Positions 46,696 to 57,081 of a stretch of 64,000 nt of DNA are shown here, piece after piece. The notes under the pieces were generated by a model. That model was not told the DNA's origin and did not search any database. It was given only the letters and a program-made list of their open reading frames with translations. The translations under genes were made by a program, and so were the position numbers. The DNA is from CAWCKS01 sp963763485 (GTDB lineage: Bacteria; Pseudomonadota; Alphaproteobacteria; Rhizobiales; Xanthobacteraceae). The stretch covers positions 1 through 64,000 of the forward strand of contig CAVXOW010000008.1 of NCBI GenBank assembly GCA_963763485.1, in the 5' to 3' direction. The stretch's first letter is position 1; each line of letters begins with the position of its first letter.

Positions 46696-47484
46696 CTACC
46701 CCGCGGTCCAGCCGCCATCCATCGAGAGATTCGCGCCGGTGATCTGGCTGGCGTCGTCGCTGCACAGATACAGTGCGAGCGCGCCAACCTGATCCGAGGT
46801 GACGAACTCCTTGGTCGGCTGCGCTTCCAGCAGCACGTCGTTGATGACCTGGTCGCGCGTCAGGTTGCGCGCCTTCATGGTGTCTGGGATCTGCTTCTCG
46901 ACCAGCGGGGTCCAGACATAGCCCGGCGAGATGCAGTTGCAGGTGACCTTGAAGGTCGCAAGCTCGAGCGCGACGGTCTTGGTCAGGCCGGCGATGCCGT
47001 GCTTGGCCGACACGTAGGCGGACTTGAACGGCGAGGCGACCAGCGAGTGCGCCGAGGCGGTGTTGATGATGCGGCCCCATTTGCGTTTCTTCATGCCGGG
47101 AACGGCGGCGCGGATGCCGTGAAACGCCGAGGACAGGTTGATCGCGATGATGGCGTCCCACTTCTCGATCGGAAACTCCTCGATCGGCGAGACGAACTGG
47201 ATGCCGGCATTGTTGACCAGCACGTCGACCGAGCCAAAGGTCTTCTCGCCGAGCGCAACCATGTCGGCGATCTCGGCGGGCTTGGTCATGTCGGCGGCCG
47301 AATAGACGCACTTGACCTTGAACTCGCTCTCGATCGCCGTGCGCTCCTTCTCGATGTCGGCGGCGGCGCCGAAGCCGTTGATGACGATGTTGGCGCCGGC
47401 GCCGGCCATCTTGCGGGCGATCGCAAGCCCAATGCCGCTGGTTGACCCGGTGACAACGGCGGTCTTGCCCTTGAGATCAGTCAT
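46696..47484 (-). CDS. bdhA: 3-Hydroxybutyrate dehydrogenase
   Basis: 262 residues, a classical short-chain dehydrogenase. TGSTSGIGLAIA at 12-23 binds NAD; NNAGIQFVSPIEEF follows; Ser144, Tyr157 and Lys161 (SAYVSAKHG) form the catalytic set. CNCISPGYVWTPLVEKQIP and the end SMDGGWTAG are specific to D-3-hydroxybutyrate dehydrogenase. It oxidises 3-hydroxybutyrate from polyhydroxybutyrate to acetoacetate. The patatin gene ends 12 bases upstream on the same strand, so the two form an operon likely used in mobilising storage polymer. Confidence 0.93.
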   Translation of the reverse strand: MTDLKGKTAVVTGSTSGIGLAIARKMAGAGANIVINGFGAAADIEKERTAIESEFKVKCVYSAADMTKPAEIADMVALGEKTFGSVDVLVNNAGIQFVSPIEEFPIEKWDAIIAINLSSAFHGIRAAVPGMKKRKWGRIINTASAHSLVASPFKSAYVSAKHGIAGLTKTVALELATFKVTCNCISPGYVWTPLVEKQIPDTMKARNLTRDQVINDVLLEAQPTKEFVTSDQVGALALYLCSDDASQITGANLSMDGGWTAG

Positions 47485-47496
47485 GAATGCTCCTGT

Positions 47497-48684
47497 TCAC
47501 TCGTTGATGGCTTTGGTCAGATGGCCTGCCGCGTCGACTTCGTCGCGGGTCAGGTCGTAGGTCACCATGGTCTCGCCGTTCTGCGGCCGCTCCAGCCACT
47601 CGGGATGCCGCATCGAGCGATGCACGTCGCGCTCGCCGCTCTTCCAGTGCTCGATCATGCCGGCGCGCGAGAAGTCGTAGTCCTTCGAGTTGCTCTCGAA
47701 ATTCTTGGTGCGATAGATCAGGTGCACGACGGTGACGGTGTTCTCCTTGGCGTCTTCGCACAGCTTCTGCACCGCGGGGTCGGATTGATACTCCGCCGGC
47801 AGCTGCTTCAGGAATGCGCGGATGGCTTTGCGCGTATTGTGCAGCGTCATGTTCGCATTGGTGTTGAGGCGGCTGCGGCTTGAGTAGCGAATGTCCTTTT
47901 CGCGCTCGGCAGCCTCGAGCAGCGTTGTCGGCAGCGGGCCGCGCGACGGAAACAGGTCGACCTGGAAGATCAGCAGGTCGCGGTCGCGCTCCTCCTCGAG
48001 GACGTATTCGAGCGGCGTGTTGGACACGAGTCCGCCGTCCCAGTAGTGCTCGCCGTCGATCTCGATCGGCGGGAAGCCCGGCGGCAACGCGCCCGACGCC
48101 ATGATGTGCTCAGGCACGATGGTTTGCTTGAAGTTGTCGAAATAGATGAAGTTGCCGGTCGTGACGCCGACCGCGCCGACACTGAGGCGCGTCTTCTTCG
48201 CGTTGATCAGGTCGAAATCCACCAGCCGCTGCAGCGTCGCCTTCAATGGCGCGGTGTCGTAATAGCTCAGCGATTGCGGCGAGCCCGGTGGCCACAGCGG
48301 CGCCGGCGGAAAGCGCGGCGTGAAGAAGCCGGGAACGCCGAAAGTCGCGATCCATGCGGCGGCAGCTTCATGAAACGCCGAGTGCGATTGCTCGCCGACG
48401 AGAGGCAGCTTCCACGGCACCGGCGCGGTCGCCATCTCCCAGAATTCCTTCAACCGCGCGACGCGTCTCTCGGGGGGATTGCCGGCGATGATCGCCGCAT
48501 TGACCGCCCCGATCGAAATACCGGCGACCCATTCGGGCATGAAGCCGTGATGGCACAGCGCGTGATAGGCGCCGGCCTGGTACGAGCCGAGCGCGCCGCC
48601 ACCCTGCAGGACGAACACGGGCATCGCCTTCGCCGGCGTCGACGTTTCGGTGACCGGGGATTCCTGGATGCTCTGGTCGTTCAT
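47497..48684 (-). CDS. Patatin-like phospholipase family protein
   Basis: 395 residues from ATG 48684 (frame open to 48720). VLQGGGALGSYQAGAYHAL is the oxyanion glycine loop, Ser57 in GISIG the nucleophile and Asp216 in YWDGGLVSN the second member of the dyad. The C-terminal third (from about residue 300, with KDYDFSRAGMIEHWKSGERDVHRSM) is the DUF3734 extension found in rhizobial members. No signal peptide, so it acts in the cytoplasm. Co-transcribed with bdhA, it may degrade lipid or intracellular polyhydroxybutyrate; this is inferred from context. Confidence 0.92.
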   Translation of the reverse strand: MNDQSIQESPVTETSTPAKAMPVFVLQGGGALGSYQAGAYHALCHHGFMPEWVAGISIGAVNAAIIAGNPPERRVARLKEFWEMATAPVPWKLPLVGEQSHSAFHEAAAAWIATFGVPGFFTPRFPPAPLWPPGSPQSLSYYDTAPLKATLQRLVDFDLINAKKTRLSVGAVGVTTGNFIYFDNFKQTIVPEHIMASGALPPGFPPIEIDGEHYWDGGLVSNTPLEYVLEEERDRDLLIFQVDLFPSRGPLPTTLLEAAEREKDIRYSSRSRLNTNANMTLHNTRKAIRAFLKQLPAEYQSDPAVQKLCEDAKENTVTVVHLIYRTKNFESNSKDYDFSRAGMIEHWKSGERDVHRSMRHPEWLERPQNGETMVTYDLTRDEVDAAGHLTKAINE

Positions 48685-48717
48685 CGGATGCGCTCGAACA
48701 CTTGGTGAATTCGTTTC

Positions 48718-48846
48718 CACTCATTCCCGCGAATGTCTGGCGAAGCGATTGCTTCGCCATAGAATCCAGTCAAAAGAAAATGGCGATCCGGGGCTCGCGC
48801 TCGTTGTCTGGCAAAACCGGATCCCCGTTTCTGGCGGACGAGCGGA
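48718..48846. repeat. Dispersed repeat, type C copy 1 (diverged)
   Basis: It begins CCACTCATTCCCGCGAAT and ends GGATCCCCG...CTGGCGGACGAGCGG, the same outer modules as the copies at 50886 and 54105, with an internal stretch GGCGAAGCGATTGCTTCGCC that is itself palindromic. It lies upstream of the patatin gene, in its probable leader. Confidence 0.65.
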
Positions 48847-48983
48847 GCAGATTGTTCCAATACAATCTCAATTCGTTTCGCTCTAGCAAGAACTCGCGCG
48901 GCAAATATGACACGAGCGCGTGATATCGCGAAGCCGACGCGTCGGGCCGATCAAATTTGGGGCCGATCAAATTTTAGCGAAAC

Positions 48984-49496
48984 TCAGGGCGCGTCCGGTG
49001 CCGCGAGGATCATGGCCCAGAACACCTTGTAGCGGGTGTTTGGCGCATAAACTGCCGCGATGCCCATTTTTGTGACACCGGAACGCAGCATATTCTCCCG
49101 GTGCGGCGGCGACTCCCGCCAGCCCGAAAACGCTTCGGACAGGGTATCGTAGCCAGCCGAAATATTTTCGACCGCGAGCCTGGCGTCGTAGCCCGAGCGC
49201 TTGATGCGGACCCCAAGCTCGCCGATCACGTTGTGGTCGAGCTTGTTGCGCTTCGCCATCGCCTCGGCCTGGGTCTCGGCGGCGCGCGTCAGCACCGGAT
49301 CGATCTCGACGGCACTGAGGCCGTTGTTGACGCGATACGTCGAGATCATCGAGACGGCGACCGAGGAATCAAGATGCGCACCGGGCCGCGCCATGCTGGC
49401 GGTGAACGCGGGATTCTCCGGCGGCAAACGGTCGGCGGCACAGCCGGCGAGCAGCAGCGCCAATCCCAAGACCGCAAGAAAAATCCGCACCTGCAA
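48984..49496 (-). CDS. CAP domain lipoprotein
   Basis: 170 residues. The start MQVRIFLAVLGLALLLAGCAADRL is a lipoprotein signal with lipobox LAGC. The rest is a CAP/SCP domain: SMISTYRVNNGLSAVEIDPVLTRAAETQAEAMAKRNKLDHN at the start, ENISAGYDTLSEAFSGWRESPPHRENMLRSGVTKMGIA in the middle with the conserved His and Glu. Bacterial CAP proteins sit in the periplasm or on the outer membrane; their action is not settled. It is monocistronic. Confidence 0.9.
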   Translation of the reverse strand: MQVRIFLAVLGLALLLAGCAADRLPPENPAFTASMARPGAHLDSSVAVSMISTYRVNNGLSAVEIDPVLTRAAETQAEAMAKRNKLDHNVIGELGVRIKRSGYDARLAVENISAGYDTLSEAFSGWRESPPHRENMLRSGVTKMGIAAVYAPNTRYKVFWAMILAAPDAP

Positions 49497-49610
49497 AGGC
49501 CCCTATCCCCAAATCATCGGCCGCTTGTTGCATGGAAACGGTGGCTGAAACGTGAAGATTTGCTCACGGCGTTGCCGAGGCGGCTGCGACTCTCGAAGCC
49601 GCAATGTCGT

Positions 49611-50282
49611 TCACCACGGCAATGGCTGGTCGTGATAGGTGACGAAGCTGCCAGTGGCGTGGCGGCCGGAGCGGTTGATCACGCCGCGCATGCCGGCAAC
49701 GCTTTCGGCGACCGGCACGCGCGCGCCCGGCTCGGTCTGCGCCCAACCCGGGTGCAATGCGAGCACGCAAATCTCGCGTGGCGCAAGATCGATGGCCAGC
49801 GACTTCACCACCATGTTGAGGCCGGCCTTGCTGGAGCGGTAGGCGTATGACCCGCCGCTGTTGTTGAGCGCGATCGAGCCCATCCGGCTCGACACGAACA
49901 CCAGCATCTTCAATTCGCCGCGCGCGATATGATCGACAAAGCTCTCGGCGATCTTCATCGGCCCGATCAGGTTGGTCTCCAGGATACGGCGCCAGTTCTG
50001 ATAGTCGGTCGCGCCAAACGGCGGATGCGGCCGGGCGATGCCGGCGTTGTTGATGAGAATGTCGATCGATGTGCCGTCAAGCCGATGCGCGAAATCTGCG
50101 ATGGCGGCGTGATCCGTGACATCAAGCTTGACCAACTCGATCTTGCCGGCAATCGCAGCCGTCTCCCTGGCAGTTACCGGATCGAGGCACGTGGCGATGA
50201 CGTCGTGACCGTCGGCGGCGTATTGCCGGGCGAATTCCACGCCGAGCCCGGTATCGCAGCCGGTGACCAGAACCCGCGCCAT
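49611..50282 (-). CDS. Short-chain dehydrogenase/reductase
   Basis: 223 residues. VLVTGCDTGLGVEFARQYA at 4-22 binds the nucleotide, LINNAGIARPHPPFG is the NNAG motif, and VFVSSRMGSI...SYAYRSSKAGLN supplies Ser, Tyr and Lys of the active site. It resembles C-factor/CsgA-type SDRs by its short length and the LALHPGWAQTEPG segment. Substrate unknown. It ends the GFA-SDR pair; the GFA gene stops three bases upstream. Confidence 0.88.
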   Translation of the reverse strand: MARVLVTGCDTGLGVEFARQYAADGHDVIATCLDPVTARETAAIAGKIELVKLDVTDHAAIADFAHRLDGTSIDILINNAGIARPHPPFGATDYQNWRRILETNLIGPMKIAESFVDHIARGELKMLVFVSSRMGSIALNNSGGSYAYRSSKAGLNMVVKSLAIDLAPREICVLALHPGWAQTEPGARVPVAESVAGMRGVINRSGRHATGSFVTYHDQPLPW

Positions 50283-50285
50283 GTT

Positions 50286-50783
50286 TTACGCCTTCGCCCT
50301 AGCCCGCTCGCGCATGATGCGACGACGCTCCTTGGCCTCGTCGGACCACACCGCGTCGAGGTCGTAGAATTCGGCAACAACCCTGGCACCCGGCGGCAAC
50401 GTCACCCACGGCTGCTTCGACGAGGTGAAGATGTGGATGTCGGGCGGGCACCGGTCGGGATCGTCCATGGTGCCGACCCGGACGAAGCGCACTGCGGGTC
50501 CCGCGCCCGCATAGTTGCTCCACACCGCGACCTTGCAGACCGGGCAGCGCGCGATGCGCTGGCCCTTGCCGCTGGCCGACGGGGTGTCGACGATCTCGGG
50601 CTCGTTCGCGGTGTGGACGACGCGATCGGCCTCATACATCGCATTGAGCGCATGCGCCGTACCGGTCTCGCGCTGGCACCAGCGGCAATGGCAGGCATGG
50701 ACGATCATCGGCTTGCCGGTCACGCGGTAGCGCACATGGCGGCAGGTGCAACCGCCGTCGAAAAATTCCGGATCGTTGGCCAT
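50286..50783 (-). CDS. GFA family zinc-binding protein
   Basis: 165 residues. The zinc ligands are in GGCTCRHVRYRVTGKP, ACHCRWCQRETG and RCPVCKVAVWS, the arrangement of the glutathione-dependent formaldehyde-activating (GFA) family. Only some members act on formaldehyde; others have unknown roles. KQPWVTLPPGARVVAEFYDLDAVWS is the usual end. Operon with the SDR gene. Confidence 0.9.
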   Translation of the reverse strand: MANDPEFFDGGCTCRHVRYRVTGKPMIVHACHCRWCQRETGTAHALNAMYEADRVVHTANEPEIVDTPSASGKGQRIARCPVCKVAVWSNYAGAGPAVRFVRVGTMDDPDRCPPDIHIFTSSKQPWVTLPPGARVVAEFYDLDAVWSDEAKERRRIMRERARAKA

Positions 50784-50885
50784 AACGCGCCTCCCCGCAG
50801 TCGGTGCGATGGCGAGAAGGGATCACAGAGCCGGGGCGCGATCAACCGGTATGGTCGTGCGGCTTCTTGCGTAACCAATTCAATT

Positions 50886-50979
50886 CCGCTCATTCCCGCG
50901 AAAGCGGGAATCCGGGGAGGTAAGAGGAAGCCCCTTTTCTTGGCAAAGGCTGGGTCCCTCATCCGCGGGGACGAGCGGA
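50886..50979. repeat. Dispersed repeat, type C copy 2
   Basis: CTCATTCCCGCGAAAGCGGG, GGAATCC, then about 40 variable bases, GGCAAAGGCTGGGTCC and CCGCGGGGACGAGCGG. The first part is a hairpin (CCCGC GAAA GCGGG). It lies between cysH and the GFA gene. Confidence 0.8.
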
Positions 50980-50991
50980 GAGAGAACGCGG

Positions 50992-51720
50992 CTAGCTCGC
51001 CACCGTCGTGTGGATGCCGCACTCGGTCTTGCCGCGGTCGCGCCAGCGGCCGGCGCGCGGGTCTTCGCCCGGCTTGGTGCGCGTGGTGCAGGGCATGCAG
51101 CCGATCGAGCTGAAGCCGTGCGCTTGCAGCGGATGCGGCGGCAGTTTGGCGCTCAGGAATACTGCCTTCAGCTCCTCGGCGGAGACGTTGGCGAGCGGAT
51201 TGAACTTCAGTTTCAGGCCTTCGGCCTCGACCACCGGAATGTTGGCGCGGTCGCCGCCCTGGAAGCGCTTGCGGCCGTTGAGCCAGCCGTCGAAGGAGCT
51301 AAGCGCGCGCGCCAGCGGCTCGACCTTGCGGATGCGGCAGCAGGCGTCGGGATCGGTCAGCCACAGCTCGCGACCGCCATCCTCGCGAACCAACGCCGCC
51401 TCGTCCGGCTTGATGCTGCGGACATCGCGCAGACCCAGGAGCTTCGTCAGCGTATCGCGATAGGCGAGCGTCTCCTCGAACAGCCAGCCGGTGTCCAGGA
51501 ACACAACCGGGATTGCCGGATCGACGTCAGCGGCGAACTTCAAGAGCACTGCTAACTCCGTACCGAACGACGACACCAGCGCGAGTTTATCGCGTCCGAC
51601 CTCGCTGATCGCGGCGCGGATGATCTCGACCGGCGACGCCTCCTGCAACGCGCGGTCAAGCCTCGCGGCGCGGGCAGCGAGGTCAGCTGGATCAAAACCG
51701 TGATCGTTGTATGTGTTCAT
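50992..51720 (-). CDS. cysH: Phosphoadenylyl-/adenylyl-sulfate reductase
   Basis: 242 residues. SSFGTELAVLLKFAADVDPAIPVVFLDTGWLFEETLAYRD is the PP-loop domain. CCRIRKVEPL gives the first Cys pair, and SIGCMPCTTRTKPGEDPRAGRWRDRGKTECGIH the second pair and the catalytic Cys. The CC...CxxC pattern marks the [4Fe-4S] assimilatory APS-type reductases found in rhizobia. It reduces activated sulfate to sulfite with thioredoxin. It is in the cys gene series with DUF934 and cysI, but separated from DUF934 by a 140-base repeat. Confidence 0.94.
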   Translation of the reverse strand: MNTYNDHGFDPADLAARAARLDRALQEASPVEIIRAAISEVGRDKLALVSSFGTELAVLLKFAADVDPAIPVVFLDTGWLFEETLAYRDTLTKLLGLRDVRSIKPDEAALVREDGGRELWLTDPDACCRIRKVEPLARALSSFDGWLNGRKRFQGGDRANIPVVEAEGLKLKFNPLANVSAEELKAVFLSAKLPPHPLQAHGFSSIGCMPCTTRTKPGEDPRAGRWRDRGKTECGIHTTVAS

Positions 51721-51739
51721 ATTATTGCTGGCTTCTCCT

Positions 51740-51880
51740 CCCTCGCCCCGCTTCAGCGGGGAGAGGGTTGGGGTGAGGGGCAGCTATCCGCGAATTCTGA
51801 GTCCGTCGAAAGGCAGTGCCATGCCCCTCACCCGGACTGCTGCGCAGTCCGACCTCTCCCCGCAAAAAAGCGGGGAGAGG
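51740..51880. repeat. Palindromic repeat element inside the cys cluster (type D)
   Basis: The left module CCCCGCTTCAGCGGGGAGAG, then GGTTGGGGTGAGGGGC, about 35 variable bases, then GCCCCTCACCC, GGACTGCTGCGCAGTCC (a perfect stem) and CCTCTCCCCGC AAAAAA GCGGGGAGAGG. The two halves are complementary over much of their length. It separates DUF934 from cysH on the same strand and could attenuate or stabilise the mRNA. Confidence 0.82.
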
Positions 51881-51900
51881 TAAAAACTGCCACGCGCTCG

Positions 51901-52423
51901 TCAGGACGCCGCGGCTCCCTTCATCAGCTCGCTCTCGCTGTTGTCATTCATGCGCGCCAGGCGCTGGCGGAAAACGGTAACGCGGCCGTCGCCGGTCGGC
52001 TGGTAGAACACCGAGTAGCGCTTCAGCGTTTCGGCAAAGGCGGTGGCGTCGGCTTCCTTCTTGACCTCGAACGCATTGAAGCCGGCGCGCTGCATGAACA
52101 GGAACTGGTCGCGCAGCACCTGGCCGGTGGCGCGCAACTCGCCGCGATATTTCAGCTGCTCGCGCAGGATTCTTGCCTGGCTGTAGGCGCGGCCGTCCTT
52201 GAACGCCGGGAACACGAGCGCGACGGCCGCGAGCCGGCCGAGATGTGGCGCCAGCTCTTCGATGTCGCGATTGTTCGGCCAGATCACGCCGACGTCGCCG
52301 CGCGCTGCGAACGCCTCGGCATCCTTCAGGAATCGCTCCGCGGACAGCAGCACCGCGCCGGTCGCGGGGACTTCGGCGTCATCGGCCACGCGCGCAAAAC
52401 GGTCGGCGACCAAAGAACCATTT

Positions 52424-52437
<14 letters not shown>
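51901..52437 (-). CDS. DUF934 family protein of the sulfite reductase operon
   Basis: 178 residues from ATG 52437 (MPLIKNGSLVADRFARVADDAEVPATGAVLLSAERFL). DUF934 is a small cytoplasmic family almost always encoded after cysI in alpha- and betaproteobacteria; DVGVIWPNNRDIEELAPHLGRLAAVALVFPAFKDGRAYSQARILREQLKYRGELRATG is its core. A role in sulfite reduction (for example as an electron-transfer or assembly partner) is suggested only by context. It overlaps the cysI stop by 14 bases. Confidence 0.9.
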
Positions 52438-54079
<1,642 letters not shown>

Positions 54080-54104
54080 TTTCTTTTTCTTTGCCTCAGT
54101 TCAT

Positions 54105-54213
54105 CCGCTCGTACCCGCGGAAGCGGGGACCCGGGCTTTGCCAAACAACGGATGTCAGCGCTCGACGCCATTTCTCTTGAACTGGATTCCCGCTTTCGCG
54201 GGAATGAGCGGGG
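54105..54213. repeat. Dispersed repeat, type C copy 3 (inverted)
   Basis: In reverse orientation to the copy at 50886: CCGCTCGTACCCGCGGAAGC, GGGGACCCGGGCTTTGCC, about 40 variable bases, then GGATTCCCGCTTTCGCGGGA and ATGAGCGGG. It lies between cysI and DUF2849. Confidence 0.82.
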
Positions 54214-54228
54214 AAGATAATCATCATG

Positions 54229-54546
54229 TTACACCGCGACCGGCAGCTCGATGGTCGTGCCCGTGACCCGGATGCGTTCGCGCAGATTGCCCGGGGAAAT
54301 GATCCCGGCCGCGTCAACCTTGACCGGCGCGATGTAGGAACCGACGGCGCCGACATCGTCGGCGATCGCCTCGGCCCACAACGTCTTCGCGTCATCCGCC
54401 GTGCGCACGACCGCTGCGTCGGACAGGTTGGTCGACCAGCTCTTGTTCGCGGTACGCCAGATCACCGCGCCGTCGCCGGTGCGGTTTGCCGTGACCACGT
54501 GGGGACCTGCGATTTTCAGTTTCTTTTGTTCGAGCGGAGAGGTCAT
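54229..54546 (-). CDS. DUF2849 family protein
   Basis: 105 residues from ATG 54546 (MTSPLEQKKLKIAGPHVVTANRTGDGAVIW). DUF2849 is a short family encoded between cysG and cysI in alphaproteobacteria, with no known function. Its start overlaps the cysG stop by four bases (ATGA), so it is translationally coupled to siroheme synthesis. Confidence 0.9.
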   Translation of the reverse strand: MTSPLEQKKLKIAGPHVVTANRTGDGAVIWRTANKSWSTNLSDAAVVRTADDAKTLWAEAIADDVGAVGSYIAPVKVDAAGIISPGNLRERIRVTGTTIELPVAV

Positions 54547-55961
54547 TCGGCAGCCATCATCAGGTTGGAAGCAACGGAACGGAGTTCGGCCTGCTGCCAT
54601 GGCGCCGAATGCGCCACGACATCGCCGATGATCAGGATTGCGGGGCCGCTCTCGACCGCGGCGGCAAGCGCCGGCAGATCGCTGAGCACGCCGACGACAG
54701 CTTTGGCGTCCGCACGCGTGGCGCGTGCGAAGATGCCGACCGGGGTTTGCGGCGAGCGGCCGGCGGCGAGCAGACCGGCCCGCACCGACGGCGCCGCCGT
54801 CATGCCCATGTAAACAGCGATGGTCATCTTGTCGTCGGTCAGAACAGACCAGTCGACGGCTTCGGCGTCGTGGGCCTTGTGGGCGGTGAGGAAGGTGATG
54901 CGCAGCGCTTCCTTGCGGAACGTCAGCGGCACTTCGAACTGGGCGGCAGCACCGACGGCGGCGGTGATGCCCGGGACGATCGCGTAGGCAACGCCGGCGG
55001 CGCGCAAGGCCTCGACTTCTTCGCCGCCGCGCCCGAACACGAAGGGATCGCCGCCCTTCAGCCGCACCGCGCGCTGGCCGGACTTCGCGGCATCGACAAG
55101 CAGCTTGTTGATGGCGTCCTGGCCGATGCCGGGGTTGCCGACGCGGCGGCCGACCGCAACGCGCGGCGTGTCGCGACGGATGCGGTCGAGAATTTCCGGC
55201 GAGACGAGTTCGTCATAGAACACGACATCGGCGTCCTGCAGCGCGCGCAGCGCCTTGATGGTGAGCAGGTCGGGATCGCCGGGGCCGGCGCCAACCAGCG
55301 TGACGAAGCCGGGATCGTTGCCGCCCGCATACGCCGAAGCATCCTCGATGCCCATCAGCGCCGCTTCGGCAGCTTCCGTTTTTCCGTCGAGTAGCCACTC
55401 GCCAATCGGCCCGTCGACGATGCGTTCCCAGAACCTGCGGCGCAGCGGTGCGTGCGCGATACGCGCGTGAATGGTCTTGCGCCAGCGGCCAATGAAGCTT
55501 GCGAGATCGCCGATCCGCGCCGGCAGCAGCGCCTCGATCTGCTCGCGAATGCGGCGTGCCACCACCGGCGAGGTGCCGCTGGTGCCGACGGCGACGACGA
55601 CGTCGCCGCGATCGACGATCGCCGGGAAGATGAAGGTCGAGTGCTGAAGATCGTCCATCACATTGACGGGAAGGCCGAGCGAACGCGCGCGTGCCGCGAC
55701 CGCGACGCCGATATCACCGGCGCCAGCGGACAGCACAGCGATGACACCGTCAAAACTGTCGGTCAGCGGATCGCCTGACGCGATCTCGACACGCTCGGCG
55801 GAGAAATCTGTTGCAGCGGAACTGTCGCCAGCGGTGACGTACCAGCGCACGCGCGCACCGGCGGCCGACAACAGGCGCAACTTCGCATGCGCAAGCTCCC
55901 CGCTGCCGACGAGAACGAGTGGTCCGGCCTTCAGATCGAGGAAGACGGGCAGAAAGCGCAT
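54543..55961 (-). CDS. cysG: Siroheme synthase (multifunctional)
   Basis: 472 residues. The N-terminal dehydrogenase/ferrochelatase part starts MRFLPVFLDLKAGPLVLVGSGELAHAKLRLL (NAD-binding loop), with VVVAVGTSGTSPVVARRIREQIEALLP. From about residue 215 the uroporphyrinogen-III C-methyltransferase follows: VTLVGAGPGDPDLLTIKALRALQDADVVFYDELVSPEIL, VRLKGGDPFVFGRGGEE and VPGITAAVGAAAQFEVPLT. It makes siroheme, the cofactor of CysI. First gene of the leftward cys series, divergent from cysD. Confidence 0.95.
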   Translation of the reverse strand: MRFLPVFLDLKAGPLVLVGSGELAHAKLRLLSAAGARVRWYVTAGDSSAATDFSAERVEIASGDPLTDSFDGVIAVLSAGAGDIGVAVAARARSLGLPVNVMDDLQHSTFIFPAIVDRGDVVVAVGTSGTSPVVARRIREQIEALLPARIGDLASFIGRWRKTIHARIAHAPLRRRFWERIVDGPIGEWLLDGKTEAAEAALMGIEDASAYAGGNDPGFVTLVGAGPGDPDLLTIKALRALQDADVVFYDELVSPEILDRIRRDTPRVAVGRRVGNPGIGQDAINKLLVDAAKSGQRAVRLKGGDPFVFGRGGEEVEALRAAGVAYAIVPGITAAVGAAAQFEVPLTFRKEALRITFLTAHKAHDAEAVDWSVLTDDKMTIAVYMGMTAAPSVRAGLLAAGRSPQTPVGIFARATRADAKAVVGVLSDLPALAAAVESGPAILIIGDVVAHSAPWQQAELRSVASNLMMAAE

Positions 55962-56205
55962 TCGAAACTCCGCACCCGCTATCGCGGGGTTGACTGAAAT
56001 TATTTTCTATATATCTGTCGTCAAGTCGCACAAAAGAGAAAATTATTCCTTCTATTGTGCAACGCGAATATAGAATTTTCCACCCGAAAGTCAAAGCGCC
56101 GGAGATGCATCTTCTCACCCCCAACCGCGAGCTTTCGCGCGCTCGCCGGGCCTCCGATGCGAAAGCCGTGCCGTTGCCGCGCCTGACCGCCGCAGGACCG
56201 AATCC
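55962..56205. promoter_or_regulatory. AT-rich divergent promoter region between cysG and cysD
   Basis: About 245 bases. A strongly AT-rich block at 55995-56082 contains ATTTTCTATATA near 56002 and TATAGAATTTT near 56070, an inverted pair, and a related GAAAATTATTCCTTCTAT between them. Such A/T tracts fit LysR-type (CysB-like) activator sites and two back-to-back promoters. No regulator gene is in the window. Confidence 0.4.
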
Positions 56206-57000
56206 ATGGACCATCTCGACCAGCTCGAAGCGCAGAGCATCTACATCCTTCGCGAGGCATTCGCGCGGCTCGACAAGCTCGCGCTGCTGTGGTCGCTCGG
56301 CAAAGACTCCAACGTGATGATCTGGCTCGCGCGCAAGGCGTTCTTCGGCAAGGTGCCGTTCACCTGCATGCATGTCGACACCGAGAAGAAGTTCAAGGAG
56401 ATGTACGCCTTCCGCGATCGTTACGCGAAGGAGTGGGGTCTCGATCTGAAGATCGAGCTATGCCCACCGATCGACGCCGTCGACCCGACCTTGCCTCCTG
56501 CAGCGCGCTCGGCCGCGCGGAAAACCGAAGGCTTGAAGATGGCGCTGGCGAAGCACGGCTTCGACGGCCTGATCGCGGGCATCCGCCGCGACGAGGAAGC
56601 GACGCGCGCCAAGGAGCGCGTGTTCTCGCCGCGCGGCGCCGAGGGCGAATGGGACGTTCGCGACCAGCCGCCGGAATTCTGGGACCAGTTCAACGCCTCG
56701 CCGCCGCCGGGCGCGCACCTGCGCGTGCACCCGATCCTGCACTGGACCGAGACCGACATCTGGGCCTACACTAGGCGCGAAAACATCCCGATCATTCCGC
56801 TGTACCTGTCGCACAACGGCAAGCGCTATCGCTCGCTCGGCGACGAGGACATCACCTTCCCGGTCGCCTCGCTCGCCTCCAACATCGACGAGATCCTCGC
56901 CGAACTCGAGAGCACCAAGGTGCCGGAGCGCGCGGGCCGTGCACTCGACCACGAGACCGAGGACGCGTTCGAGCGCCTGCGCGTCGGCGGCTATCTGTAG
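56206..57000 (+). CDS. cysD: Sulfate adenylyltransferase subunit 2
   Basis: 264 residues. The PP-loop is S30-LGKDS-35 in LALLWSLGKDSNVM. CMHVDTEKKFKEMYAFRDRYAKEWGL, GIRRDEEATRAKERVFSPRG and the end ERAGRALDHETEDAFERLRVGGYL are characteristic of CysD. It forms APS from ATP and sulfate with the GTPase CysN. It is shorter than the 300-residue enteric form because the N-terminal part is trimmed. Operon with cysNC, separated by a type B palindromic repeat. Confidence 0.94.
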   Translation: MDHLDQLEAQSIYILREAFARLDKLALLWSLGKDSNVMIWLARKAFFGKVPFTCMHVDTEKKFKEMYAFRDRYAKEWGLDLKIELCPPIDAVDPTLPPAARSAARKTEGLKMALAKHGFDGLIAGIRRDEEATRAKERVFSPRGAEGEWDVRDQPPEFWDQFNASPPPGAHLRVHPILHWTETDIWAYTRRENIPIIPLYLSHNGKRYRSLGDEDITFPVASLASNIDEILAELESTKVPERAGRALDHETEDAFERLRVGGYL

Positions 57001-57009
57001 GTTTTATTT

Positions 57010-57058
57010 GCGCATGTCCTTATCGGAAAACCGGTCTCCACTTTTCCGGGACATGCGC
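57010..57058. repeat. Dispersed palindromic repeat, type B copy 4
   Basis: 49 nt: GCGCATGTCC arm, core CGGAAAACCGGTCTCCACTT with inner arms CGGAAAA/TTTTCCG, and GGACATGCGC arm. Same length as the copy at 42431, with both arms changed in a compensating way. It lies in the cysD-cysNC spacer. Confidence 0.9.
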
Positions 57059-57081
57059 TGAAGTTCGAAGGGTCTGTTGCG

